Assembly: GCA_944326695.1 (NCBI GenBank)
Contig: CALVEZ010000019.1
Span: 1-64,000 of the forward strand
Reading direction: 5' to 3'
Source of the DNA: Candidatus Bilophila faecipullorum
GTDB lineage: Bacteria > Desulfobacterota > Desulfovibrionia > Desulfovibrionales > Desulfovibrionaceae
Length of the DNA stretch: 64,000 nucleotides
The position numbers and the translations under genes were made by a program. Shown here one piece after another: positions 42,994-52,017 of this stretch; position 1 is the stretch's first letter, and every line of letters starts with the position of its first letter. Under the pieces are notes generated by a model. It was not told where the DNA came from. It saw only the letters and a list, made by a program, of their open reading frames with translations, and made no database searches.

Positions 42994-43268
42994 TTCGCCT
43001 TGCCCTGCGCCGTCTGGCGGTTCTGCCCGTGCGTCTGTATCAATGGACGCTTTCCCCCGTGCTTCCCCCTTCCTGCCGTTATTATCCTACCTGTTCAGCC
43101 TATGCCATCGAGGCTGTGCTGACCCACGGCATTCTGAAGGGCGGCTGGCTCGCCCTGCGGCGTCTCCTTCGTTGTCACCCTTGGTCTGCGGGAGGGTATG
43201 ATCCCGTACCTCCCCCACGTTCTTCCTCTTTCAGCCATCAGGAGCAACCGGATCATCATGGACGATAA
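42990..43268 (+). CDS. yidD: Membrane protein insertion efficiency factor YidD
   Basis: A 92-residue YidD protein that helps YidC insert membrane proteins. The hallmark sequence is complete: [20 protein letters not shown], then [30 protein letters not shown] and GGYDPVP, with the conserved Cys residues. It begins at a GTG that overlaps the rnpA stop (GTGA) and ends 11 bases inside yidC. The C-terminal tail is Pro/Ser/His-rich. Confidence 0.94.
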   Translation: MIRLALRRLAVLPVRLYQWTLSPVLPPSCRYYPTCSAYAIEAVLTHGILKGGWLALRRLLRCHPWSAGGYDPVPPPRSSSFSHQEQPDHHGR

Positions 43269-44865
43269 ACGCACTTTCCTCGCCATCGGCCTTGCCATCG
43301 CCATTCTGCTGGCGTGGACCCCGCTGGCCGAACACATGGGTTGGATTCAGCGTCCGCAACCCGTCGCCACTACACAGGAAACCGCCGCGCCCACCGCGAC
43401 CGCCCCGGCCCCCGCTCCCGCGTCTCAGGCCGCTCAGCTCCCCGTGTTCACGCCTTCCGCGGGCGTGGAAGTCAAGGTGGAAACGCCCCTCTACTCCGCC
43501 GTGCTCTATTCCGGAGGCGGCACCCTGCGCTCCTTCACGCTGAAGCGGTATGACGAAACCATCAAGCCCGATTCCCCCAAGGTCAACCTCGTTTCCCCCG
43601 ACGCCGCCCTCACCGCCCCCCTCGGCCTGACCGTCAACGGCCAGCCCTCGTGGAGCACGGGACAGTGGTCCTTTCAGGGGAGCGATCTCAAGCTCGAAGC
43701 GGGCCAGCAGGGAAGCCTTACGTTTATCGGCCTCGTGGACGGCGTGCGCGTCACCCGCGTCATCACCTTCAATGCCGACAACTACCTCCTGAGCGAAAAC
43801 GTCCTCGTCGCCTCCGACAACCAGACGCCGCGCACGGTGCGCCTCGGCTTCACCGTGGCCGCCACGCCCTTCAGCACCGGCAAGTACGATCCCACGCGCC
43901 TCGCCTGGGACGCCAACCAGAGCTTCAAGGAAGAGACGAGCGAAAGCACCCTCACCGAAACGGGCATCATCGAACAGGGCCTCTTCAACTGGGCCGGGGT
44001 CATGAGCAACTATTTCATGAACGTCACCGCGCCCGTTGATCCCGACAACCTGACCCTGAAGGGCCGGGTACAGGGCGGCGTGTGGCGCCTCGCGCTCGAA
44101 CGCCCCGACGTGCTCGTTCCCGGCAGCGGCACCGAAGTGCCCGTGGGCGTCAACTGGTGGTTCGGCCCGAAGGATCGCGAACTGCTCGCCGCCGCCCCCG
44201 ATCATCTGGATCAGGCGGTGAACTTCGGCATGTTCTCCATCATCGCCCGGCCCCTCCTGACCATTTTGAGCTTCTTCCATTCCTACGTGGGCAACTGGGG
44301 CATCGCCATCATCATGCTCACCTTCTGCATCCGCGTGGTCTTCTGGCCGCTGTCCCAGAAGAGCTTCAAATCTATGGAGCAGATGAAGAAGCTCCAGCCC
44401 ATGATGAAGAAGCTGCGCGAGAAGTACAAGGATGACAAGGAAGCCCTGAACCGGGAAATGATGCAGCTCTACAAAACCTACAAGGTCAACCCCGCGGGCG
44501 GCTGCCTGCCCATACTGGTGCAGATTCCGGTCTTCATCGGGCTCTATCAGGCCCTGCTCAACTCCATCCAGTTGCGCCACGCCTCCTTTATCCCGCATCT
44601 GCCCTTCACAGACATCACGTGGCTGGCCGACCTCTCCGCGGCCGATCCCTTCTACATCACCCCGCTGCTGATGGGCGCCTCCATGTTCCTCCAGCAGCGC
44701 CTCACCCCCGCCGCTGGCGATCCCACGCAGCAGAAGGTCATGATGTTCATGCCGGTCATCTTCACCGTCATGTTCCTCAACTTCCCCGCCGGTCTGGTGA
44801 TCTACTGGCTGTGCAACAACCTCCTGTCCATCGGTCAACAGTGGTGGATGCTGCGCAAGGCATAA
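43258..44865 (+). CDS. yidC: Membrane protein insertase YidC
   Basis: YidC inserts and folds inner-membrane proteins, alone or with SecYEG. The 535-residue protein has an N-terminal helix ([23 protein letters not shown]), a Pro/Ala linker and the large periplasmic domain of Gram-negative YidC. The conserved core follows: [80 protein letters not shown], and a last helix with [20 protein letters not shown]. The ATG at 43258 begins the conserved [11 protein letters not shown]. It overlaps yidD and is followed by jag after 20 bases. Confidence 0.98.
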   Translation: MDDKRTFLAIGLAIAILLAWTPLAEHMGWIQRPQPVATTQETAAPTATAPAPAPASQAAQLPVFTPSAGVEVKVETPLYSAVLYSGGGTLRSFTLKRYDETIKPDSPKVNLVSPDAALTAPLGLTVNGQPSWSTGQWSFQGSDLKLEAGQQGSLTFIGLVDGVRVTRVITFNADNYLLSENVLVASDNQTPRTVRLGFTVAATPFSTGKYDPTRLAWDANQSFKEETSESTLTETGIIEQGLFNWAGVMSNYFMNVTAPVDPDNLTLKGRVQGGVWRLALERPDVLVPGSGTEVPVGVNWWFGPKDRELLAAAPDHLDQAVNFGMFSIIARPLLTILSFFHSYVGNWGIAIIMLTFCIRVVFWPLSQKSFKSMEQMKKLQPMMKKLREKYKDDKEALNREMMQLYKTYKVNPAGGCLPILVQIPVFIGLYQALLNSIQLRHASFIPHLPFTDITWLADLSAADPFYITPLLMGASMFLQQRLTPAAGDPTQQKVMMFMPVIFTVMFLNFPAGLVIYWLCNNLLSIGQQWWMLRKA

Positions 44866-44885
44866 CGGAGAGCGAGAGGTTCTTT

Positions 44886-46058
44886 ATGGATGATTTCAAA
44901 GAATTTCAGGGCAAGAGCCTTGACGAAGCCATCCGCGCCGCCTGCGCCTATTTCGACGCGCCGCGCGAGAAGCTGGAAATCGACATCATACAGGACGCCA
45001 AAAACGGCATCTTCGGGCTGGTCGGGGCGCGCAAGGCACTCATCCGCGCGCGCCGCGCCCAGCTCAAGCCCCGCGTAGGCTCGATCCTCAGTCGTGAGGC
45101 CCAGCCCGCCGCCCGGCCCAAAAGCGAAGAGGCGAGGCCCCGCACACGCGCGGCCCAGCCTCCCCGTCCGCCGCGCGGCAACCGGGAAGCCCCTCTACCC
45201 GACGACGATTCCATCGGCAACCGCATCCAGCCGCCCGTGGAGCCCGACGACGCCATCGGCAACCGCGTGGTGGATGAGCCGGAAATCGACGATTCCATCG
45301 GCAACCGCATTGAGGAGCCGCGCTCCCGGCGGCCCCGGCAGCCCTACCGTTTTGCGGGCGAAGGGGCCGAGGACGCCCGTCCCCGGCGGCCTCGCCCGGA
45401 ACGCCGCGCCTTCGACCGTCCGCAGCGCCCCGAGCGGCCCCGCCCTCCCTTCGAGCCGCGGCCTGATCGCCGCCCGCCCGGTGCGCCCTTCGCGCAGGAG
45501 GCCCTCAACGATCCCTCCTTCGACTGCGATCACGATGAGGCGCTGACCGAGGGCCTGCCCTCCAAGCCCTTCAGCGAGCTTGATCAAACCAAGCTGCTCG
45601 AAACGGCGCGCGAGGCCGCCTCAACCATCGTCAATTCCATTCTGGGTGAAACGCCCGTGGAGGTGACCATCCTCGACAACCGCGTCGACGTGCACGTGGA
45701 CTGCGGCGACGATTCCGGCCTGCTCATCGGCCGTGAAGGGCAGACGCTGGCCGCGCTCCAGTACATCACCTCGCGCATCGTCAGCCGCCGCATGGAAGCG
45801 CCGGTGCGCGTGCAGTTCGACGTAGGCGACTACCGGGAACGTCAGGACGACCGGCTCCGCGAGCTGGCTCTCGCGCTGGCCGAACGGGTCCGCGCCACGG
45901 GCCGCCCCTGCTCCACCCGACCTATGAGTTCCTACCACCGCCGCCTCGTGCACATGGCCTTGCAGGACTCGCCGGACGTGCAGACCCGCAGCTCGGGAGA
46001 CGGCCCCCTCAAACGGGTGATCATCCAGCGCCGCCGTCAGGACCGGAACGGACACTGA
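44886..46058 (+). CDS. jag: Jag/KhpB RNA-binding protein with IGNR repeats
   Basis: A 390-residue SpoIIIJ-associated protein. Domains in order are Jag-N (MDDFKEFQGKSLDEAIRAACAYFDAPREKLEIDIIQDAKNGIFGLVGARKALIRA), a long Arg/Pro-rich linker (about residues 65-210), a KH-like domain with LLIGREGQTLAALQYITSRIVSRR, and an R3H domain (RELALALAERVRATGRPCSTRPMSSYHRRLVHMAL). These proteins bind RNA and in some bacteria affect cell division and elongation. Within the linker the octapeptide D-D-[SA]-I-G-N-R-[IV] occurs three times (about residues 108-140). GAGAGG lies before the ATG. It is part of the yidC operon. Confidence 0.93.
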   Translation: MDDFKEFQGKSLDEAIRAACAYFDAPREKLEIDIIQDAKNGIFGLVGARKALIRARRAQLKPRVGSILSREAQPAARPKSEEARPRTRAAQPPRPPRGNREAPLPDDDSIGNRIQPPVEPDDAIGNRVVDEPEIDDSIGNRIEEPRSRRPRQPYRFAGEGAEDARPRRPRPERRAFDRPQRPERPRPPFEPRPDRRPPGAPFAQEALNDPSFDCDHDEALTEGLPSKPFSELDQTKLLETAREAASTIVNSILGETPVEVTILDNRVDVHVDCGDDSGLLIGREGQTLAALQYITSRIVSRRMEAPVRVQFDVGDYRERQDDRLRELALALAERVRATGRPCSTRPMSSYHRRLVHMALQDSPDVQTRSSGDGPLKRVIIQRRRQDRNGH

Positions 46059-46431
46059 ACGCGGCCCCCTGCCGCCCATGAAAAACCGCTTTCCCCGCAG
46101 GGCAAAGCGCGGATAAAAAGGCGGCAAAGCCGGTGCATCATCGAGCCGCCCTTTCGCCTTGCAACGCGCCGCCGCGAAAAACGGCGGCAGGGCGTTTCAT
46201 GAGGGCTGAGTCTTAAAAAACAGGAGGAGGGCTTTTCGAAGACACGCATGGGGCCGCCCCCACGCGGAGTCTTCGGAACCCCTCCTTCTCTTTTTCCCGC
46301 CCTGAACAAGGACGGGGACGACAGCGGCTCCGGTAAAGCCGCTTTTTTTCTGGGGCCCGGCCCTTGCCAGAGGCACGCCTTTCACCCGCCGGGCGGAGAC
46401 CGCGCCCCTAATTCCCTTCCGTGGAGTTTCC
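46059..46431. other. Gap between jag and mnmE with structured RNA signals
   Basis: 373 bp. It contains a long imperfect hairpin (about 46222-46288, arms including CGAAGAC / GTCTTCG and AGGAGGAGGG / CCCCTCCT) and an intrinsic terminator (46322-46349). The mnmE ribosome-binding site follows. No gene is supported. Confidence 0.55.
46322..46349 (+). terminator. Intrinsic terminator upstream of mnmE
   Basis: AGCGGCT / AGCCGCT with T7, 83 bases before mnmE. It probably ends the rpmH-jag transcript, which would mean mnmE needs its own promoter or read-through. Confidence 0.87.
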
Positions 46432-47829
46432 ATGAATACGACCGCCACCATCGCCGCCATCGCCACCGCGTCCGGTGCCGGGGGCATCGGCATCGTCCGC
46501 GTCAGCGGGCCGCACGCCCTGTCCCTGCTGAAAACGCTGTTCCACCCGGCGGGCAAGGAAAAGGCCCTTCGCCCGTGGATGCTGCGCCGGGGAAAAATCG
46601 TGGACAAGGACGGCGCGGTTCTCGACGACGCGCTGGCCGTGGCCATGCCCGGGCCCAAGACCTTCACCGGGGAGGACGTGGCCGAGTTCCACTGTCACGG
46701 CGGCCCCGTCCTGCTGGCCTCCGTGCTTGAAGCCTGCCTCGCCTGCGGGGCCCGTCTGGCCGAACGCGGCGAATTCACGCGCCGGGCTTTTTTGAATGGC
46801 CGCATGGACCTGACGCAGGCCGAAGCCGTGGCCGAGATGATCGCGGCCCCGTCCAAAGAAGGGGCCCGTCTCGCCGCGGCCAAGCTCGACGGCGTGCTCG
46901 GGCGGCGCATCGCCTCCCTGCGCGAACGTCTTGAGCACCTGCGCGCGCACCTCTGCCTTGCCGTGGATTTCCCGGAGGAAGAGGTGGACTGCCTGCCGCA
47001 GGAAGGTTTTCTCAACGCCGTGCGGGAGGTCCGGGAAGGCATCGTCGCGCTGCTGGCGGGATTCGAGCGCACGCGCTGCTGGCGCGAAGGCATCACCGTG
47101 GCGCTGGCGGGCCCGGTCAACGCGGGCAAGTCCAGCCTCATGAACGCTTTTCTGGGCCGGGAGCGCGCCGTGGTCACGGAATACCCCGGCACGACCCGCG
47201 ACTTTCTGGAGGAATCCGTCCGGCTGGCGGGCCTGCCCGCGCGTCTGGTGGACACGGCGGGCCTGCGCGAGACGGACAACCCCGCCGAGGCGCAGGGCAT
47301 CCGGCTGGGCCGCTCCATGATCGACGCGGCGGATGTGGTCCTGCTCATGGTGGACGGGGCCGAAGGCGTCACCCCGCAAACCGTGGAACTGCTGGAAGAG
47401 CTGGGGCCGGATCGCACGGTCCTCGTCTGGAACAAGAGCGATCTTGCCACCCCTCCCGCGCACTGGTATGAAACGGAAACGCCGTCCGGCTCCTCCCGGC
47501 GGGCCGCCGCCCATGCTGTGGTCTCGGCCCGCAACGGCGACGGCCTTGAGGCGCTGGCCGAAACCGTACGCGCCCTCGCGCTGGCACGCGGGGAAGGCCG
47601 GGAACCGGAACCCGGCGAAGCCGTCCCCAACCTCCGTCAGGCGCACAGCCTTACCGAGGCGGGCAAGGAGCTTGCCGCGCTCGGCGAGGACATCCGCAAC
47701 GGCGTCCCCTACGACCTGTGCGCCGTGCGTCTGGAAGGAGCCGCCGCCGCGCTGGCGGAAATCACGGGGCTGGATACCCCCGACGACGTCCTCAACCGCA
47801 TTTTCGCATCTTTCTGCATCGGCAAATAA
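46432..47829 (+). CDS. mnmE: tRNA modification GTPase MnmE
   Basis: MnmE, with MnmG, makes the carboxymethylaminomethyl group on U34 of certain tRNAs. The 465-residue protein has the N-terminal folate-binding domain (MNTTATIAAIATASGAGGIGIVRVSG, FTGEDVAEFHCHGG), a helical domain with an inserted Ras-like GTPase, and the terminal CIGK with the catalytic Cys. The GTPase parts are GPVNAGKSSLMNAF, the DTAGLRETD switch and NKSD. GGAG precedes the ATG. It is the usual neighbour of jag and yidC, here separated from them by a terminator. The exonuclease gene starts 1 base after its stop codon. Confidence 0.97.
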   Translation: MNTTATIAAIATASGAGGIGIVRVSGPHALSLLKTLFHPAGKEKALRPWMLRRGKIVDKDGAVLDDALAVAMPGPKTFTGEDVAEFHCHGGPVLLASVLEACLACGARLAERGEFTRRAFLNGRMDLTQAEAVAEMIAAPSKEGARLAAAKLDGVLGRRIASLRERLEHLRAHLCLAVDFPEEEVDCLPQEGFLNAVREVREGIVALLAGFERTRCWREGITVALAGPVNAGKSSLMNAFLGRERAVVTEYPGTTRDFLEESVRLAGLPARLVDTAGLRETDNPAEAQGIRLGRSMIDAADVVLLMVDGAEGVTPQTVELLEELGPDRTVLVWNKSDLATPPAHWYETETPSGSSRRAAAHAVVSARNGDGLEALAETVRALALARGEGREPEPGEAVPNLRQAHSLTEAGKELAALGEDIRNGVPYDLCAVRLEGAAAALAEITGLDTPDDVLNRIFASFCIGK

Positions 47830-47830
47830 C

Positions 47831-48433
47831 ATGAAAGCAACCCCCGGCATCCCGAACGGCACGCCGCTCTCCAAGGAAGAAATCAACGATCTGCCCATGC
47901 TGGCCTATGAAGGCGAGGTGCTGCTCGTCCAGACGGAGGGCGAACTGGGCCGCGCCCTCGCGCGCCTGAAGGGAGAAACGCTGCTGGGCTTTGATACCGA
48001 ATCCCGCCCCTCGTTCAAGAAGGGGAAGGTCTACCCCACCTCGCTCATCCAGCTCGCCGCGGCGGACGTGGCCGTCCTCATCCGCATCAATCAGGTTCCT
48101 TTCAGCGAGGGGCTGGCCGCGCTGCTTGCCGATCCGGACGTGATCAAGGCGGGCGTCGCCATCCGCGAGGACATGCGTTCCCTGCAAAAGCTGCATGCCT
48201 TCACCCCCGCCGGGCTCGCGGACCTCGCGGACATGGCCAAGAAACGGGGCATCGGGGCGCAGGGCCTGCGTACGCTGGCCGCGCATCTCATGGGTGTGCG
48301 CATCAGCAAGGCCGCGCAGTGCTCCAACTGGGCGAAAAAGACCCTTACCCCGCAGCAAATCCGCTATGCCGCCACCGACGCGTGGATAGGCCGGGAACTG
48401 TACCTGCGGATGCGGGAACACGACGCCCGGTAA
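47831..48433 (+). CDS. RNase D-like 3'-5' exonuclease domain protein
   Basis: A 200-residue DEDD-family exonuclease domain. ExoI motif residues are in LLGFDTESRPSFKKG, ExoII in AGVAIREDMRSLQKL, and ExoIII in YAATDAWIGRELYL (DEDDy type). It resembles the stand-alone RNase D/WRN-like 3'-5' exonucleases and lacks the HRDC domain of true RNase D. RNA or DNA substrate cannot be told. It starts right after mnmE, so it is probably co-transcribed with it. The longer open frame upstream runs antisense-free inside mnmE but is not protein-like. Confidence 0.85.
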   Translation: MKATPGIPNGTPLSKEEINDLPMLAYEGEVLLVQTEGELGRALARLKGETLLGFDTESRPSFKKGKVYPTSLIQLAAADVAVLIRINQVPFSEGLAALLADPDVIKAGVAIREDMRSLQKLHAFTPAGLADLADMAKKRGIGAQGLRTLAAHLMGVRISKAAQCSNWAKKTLTPQQIRYAATDAWIGRELYLRMREHDAR

Positions 48434-48662
48434 GCCGGAGTGCGGCTCTCGCCGCTCCTTTCCCCGGTCCACGGCGGATCGCGTAGAAAGGCAGAAAAAG
48501 GGGGAGAGTATGTTTGCCTTTCTCCCGGCCCACGGCGGCCCACAAAAAGTTCCCCATCGTCGTCTCCAAAGCGCCGCAACATCCTGAACCGTTCGCGGCC
48601 AGCCGCTTCCGGGTCCGCGCCCGGCGTACAATCCTTTGACAGAGGTTCCTTCCCACACAGCC

Positions 48663-51600
48663 ATGATCGCCCGCCCTCCTTTCCGCATCGTCCCGTGGGA
48701 CGCCGATTTTCTGGACGCCCTCAAAAAGGGCCTCATGGACGCCACCGGAGGCCATCCCGGCGACGCCGTGGTCGTCTTCATGAACGACCGTCCGCGCCGT
48801 TACCTGCGCGAGCGCCTGCGCAACGCCCCGGACATCCCCCGCCCCTGCCTCATCCCACGCATGTTCACGCAACGCGAGCTCATGGCCGCCTTCCGGCAGG
48901 CACGCCACCCCGGGCCCCGGCGCGAGGCCGGCAAGCTCGATCAGGTCGCCCTCCTCTCCCATTGCGTGCGGGAACTGGCTCATCCGGGCACGGACCTCTG
49001 CGTCCAGCTCTCCAAAACCGACGAGGCGGGCTTTTTCCCGTGGGGTGTGCGGCTGGCCGATCTGCTGGAGGAATGCTTCTCGCACGGGCTTACGCCAGAC
49101 GACATGCTCTACGCCGAAGGCGAAGTGGCCCCCTTCGGGGCGGCGCTGCTCGGTTCGCTCGGCGCCATTTTCGCCCGCTACCGGGAAGCCCTCCTTGAGG
49201 CCGGTTTCACCACCCCGGGCTTCGACGCCTTCATGGTCGCAAGCACCCTGCGGGAAGAACGCGTCATGGGGGAAAACCAGCCGCTTCCGGGCTTTCTGGC
49301 CGGGCGCGCGGTCCTGCTGGCCGGCTTCGGGACGCTGACGGGCTCCGAGGACATCCTTTTCCGCCATCTCTGGGAACAGGGGGCGCAGGTGTTCCTGCAC
49401 GCCGACCCGGCCCTTGCCGGCGACGGGCGGCCCCATTGGTCCTGCGCCGGGCACGCCGAATGGATCGCAGGCTGGCAGGCGGAAACGCAGCTTGCCTGCC
49501 CTCCCTCGGGCCGGAAACCGAAAATCCATTATTTCGCTGGCTACGATCTTCACTCGCAGCTTGACGCCCTGCGTCGCGATCTCCTCGCGCTGGAGGAACG
49601 GGATCGGCTGGCCGCCGCAGCCAAGGCCCGCCCCCCCCTCCGCCAGCTTTCCTTGCTCTCGGGTGAGGCCGGATGCGCCGATCCCGCCGGGGAAACGTCC
49701 CCTGCCCGGACCGCGCAGGAGCCTTCCGGCGGTCAGGCGGGGCATCGGACTGATCAGCGGAAGGCCGTTGACGGCGGCGCTGCGGACGCCCTTTCCGAAC
49801 CGGACGCCGCCCCCCTCCTGCCCACCTCGCAGCTCGACATCGCGGTGTCGCTCGCGCACAGCGGCGCGCTCCTGCCGGTCCTGCACTGCCTGCCGCGCAA
49901 GGACTGCAACGTCTCGCTGGGCTATCCGCTGGAACGTTCTCTCCTCTTCCGGCTTGTGGACACCGTCCTCGACGTGCGCCGCCGCCGGAGGCCGGACGGC
50001 ACCGCCCACTGGCGCGCGCTGGCCGATCTCGTGCGCCATCCCTATCTGCGCCTGCTCGAAGCCGACGGCATCCCGCTGCGCGACGTGTTCCAGAACATGG
50101 AAAGCCGCCTGCGCAAGGGAGGCCGCTACGCCGACATCCACGAGGCGGCTGCGGGCGCACTCGACGACTTCACGGCCGCGTCCAGCCTGCCGGGTCCGGC
50201 TCTGACCGCCGTCCGGGACGTGCTGGGCCGTATCCTGCGCGACACTGTGGACACGTGGGCGCGGGCCGCGACGCTGGCGCAGGCGGCCGGGGCCCTTGGC
50301 GATCTGTGCGAGACGCTGCTCGTCCACGGCGGCGGAGACGATGCCGAGAACGGCAAGCCGTCCATCTGGACGCGCTTCCCCATCGACGCGGAATGCCTCT
50401 TCCGGCTCATGCAACGGATCATCCCGGCCCTGCGCGACAACGGCATGGCCGACACGCCCCTGCCGTGGCCCCTCCTGCAAACCATGCTCACCGAGCTCAT
50501 GCGCGCCGAACGCGTGCCTTTCGAGGCCGATCCGCTCACGGGCCTGCAAGTGCTCGGGATGCTCGAAACGCGCCTGCTGCGCTTCTCGCGCGTCTTCATG
50601 GTGGATGTCACCGACGACCGTCTCCCCGGCGCGCCTATCCGCAGCCCCCTCCTCCCGGACAGCCTGCGCGCCCTGCTCGGCCTGCCCGACACGCGCAGCC
50701 GGGAACAGCTCGCCGCCTACACCTTCCACCGGCTCATCGCCGGGGCCGACGAAGTCTGGCTCTACTGGCAGGAGGGCGTGGAAACATCCGGCCTCTTCGA
50801 CGGCAAAAAGCAGCGGAGCCGCCTTGTGGAGGAGCTTATCTGGCGGGAGGAACAGGCACGCGGGCAGCGTCTGAAACCGGGGCGCGAGCCCTTGCGCGCG
50901 GCCTCGCTCGAAGTGCGGCCTCCCCTGCGCTCGCGCAAGATCATCCCCAAAACCCCGGCCATCCGCGAGCGCATCGCCGCCTTTCTCAAGCAGCCCCTGT
51001 CCGCCACGCGGCTGGACGCCTACCTGACCTGCCCCCTGCGCTTCTATTACGAGCGGCTTTGCGCCATCCTGCCCATCGAGGAGGTCAACGAGGAGGACGA
51101 TCCCGCCGCCGTGGGCGTGTTGCTGCACGAGGTACTCAAAACCTTTTATGCCCCGGCCGTGGGAAAAACCGTGCGCCCCGATCCGCAGAATGGCGACGCC
51201 TCCCTGCCCGCGCTCGACGAAAAGGTGTTGCGGGCCCTCTTCCGCGAAGCGTTCGAGGCCTCGGACCTTCCCGCCTCGCTGCCGCCGGAAAGCGCGGCCA
51301 TGCTCTCGGTGGCCGGGCCGGAGCGCTTGGCCCGATTCCTGCAAGCCCAACCCGAGCAAACCGAGGTGCTTTCTCTCGAAGAAGACTATGAGGCCGTCAT
51401 CCGCGTGGAAGGGCGGGATCGCCGCCTGCGGGGTGTACTCGACCGCGTGGACTGGCGCGAGCAGGAGGACGCCGAGGGCGCGGCTGAGGAAGGCGCGGTC
51501 ATCCTCGACTACAAGACGGGGCGCATCCGCTCCCTGCCCCGCGACCTTTGGGACGACGAGGACTTTTGGGAAGCGCTGGCCCCGGAACAGGCGGCGGAAC

Positions 51601-51986
51601 GCGCCGCCGAGACCGATCCCGCCAAAGACAGGCTTCCTCTGGTGGCTGCGCGTATTCCCACCGTGCAATTGCTGTATTATTGTTATCTTTACGGTCAGGC
51701 CACCGGCAGGCCGGTTCTCGACGCCGCCTTCGTCGCGCTCGGGGACGACGGGCAGGAACGCCCCCTCTTCGGGAGGGGCATGACCGCCGAGGAAAAGGAA
51801 AGGGCGCTGGCCCGCATCCCCGATCTCATCGGCTTCATTCTCCTGCATATGGAGCGCTGCCCCGAGTTCCGCCCGCGCGAAGGCCAACATTGCGGCTGGT
51901 GTTCCTGGCGAAACGTGTGTATCATAACCCCTCAACAAGAAAACCGGGTGCCGGACAACGAGACGTCAGCCGTCCCCCGCCCGTGA
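48663..51986 (+). CDS. AddB-like PD-(D/E)XK nuclease / helicase-like protein
   Basis: A 1107-residue protein with an inactivated UvrD-type helicase fold followed by a RecB-family nuclease domain. The nuclease core is VILDYKTGRIRSL near residue 945. Four Cys that would hold a 4Fe-4S clasp, as in AddB, bracket it: one in YLTCPLRFYYERL and three in HCGWCSWRNVC at the C-terminus. AddB works with AddA in double-strand break repair; no addA is next to it here. An ATG at 48663 is preferred to a TTG 9 codons earlier. A short unconserved linker (about residues 345-380) may be a lineage-specific insertion. Confidence 0.87.
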   Translation: MIARPPFRIVPWDADFLDALKKGLMDATGGHPGDAVVVFMNDRPRRYLRERLRNAPDIPRPCLIPRMFTQRELMAAFRQARHPGPRREAGKLDQVALLSHCVRELAHPGTDLCVQLSKTDEAGFFPWGVRLADLLEECFSHGLTPDDMLYAEGEVAPFGAALLGSLGAIFARYREALLEAGFTTPGFDAFMVASTLREERVMGENQPLPGFLAGRAVLLAGFGTLTGSEDILFRHLWEQGAQVFLHADPALAGDGRPHWSCAGHAEWIAGWQAETQLACPPSGRKPKIHYFAGYDLHSQLDALRRDLLALEERDRLAAAAKARPPLRQLSLLSGEAGCADPAGETSPARTAQEPSGGQAGHRTDQRKAVDGGAADALSEPDAAPLLPTSQLDIAVSLAHSGALLPVLHCLPRKDCNVSLGYPLERSLLFRLVDTVLDVRRRRRPDGTAHWRALADLVRHPYLRLLEADGIPLRDVFQNMESRLRKGGRYADIHEAAAGALDDFTAASSLPGPALTAVRDVLGRILRDTVDTWARAATLAQAAGALGDLCETLLVHGGGDDAENGKPSIWTRFPIDAECLFRLMQRIIPALRDNGMADTPLPWPLLQTMLTELMRAERVPFEADPLTGLQVLGMLETRLLRFSRVFMVDVTDDRLPGAPIRSPLLPDSLRALLGLPDTRSREQLAAYTFHRLIAGADEVWLYWQEGVETSGLFDGKKQRSRLVEELIWREEQARGQRLKPGREPLRAASLEVRPPLRSRKIIPKTPAIRERIAAFLKQPLSATRLDAYLTCPLRFYYERLCAILPIEEVNEEDDPAAVGVLLHEVLKTFYAPAVGKTVRPDPQNGDASLPALDEKVLRALFREAFEASDLPASLPPESAAMLSVAGPERLARFLQAQPEQTEVLSLEEDYEAVIRVEGRDRRLRGVLDRVDWREQEDAEGAAEEGAVILDYKTGRIRSLPRDLWDDEDFWEALAPEQAAERAAETDPAKDRLPLVAARIPTVQLLYYCYLYGQATGRPVLDAAFVALGDDGQERPLFGRGMTAEEKERALARIPDLIGFILLHMERCPEFRPREGQHCGWCSWRNVCIITPQQENRVPDNETSAVPRP

Positions 51987-52017
51987 ACTCCATACAGAGA
52001 CCTCTAGGAGGTTCTTC

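Noticed and set aside
46222-46288. Known riboswitch class upstream of mnmE
   Set aside because: The hairpin does not match any aptamer that I can recognise; only an imperfect inverted repeat is supported.
48345-51938. Very long minus-strand open frame (1197 codons) opposite the AddB-like gene
   Set aside because: It is a GC-rich shadow of the plus-strand gene, His/Gly/Arg-rich with no domain, and has no ribosome-binding site. The plus-strand frame has clear nuclease motifs.
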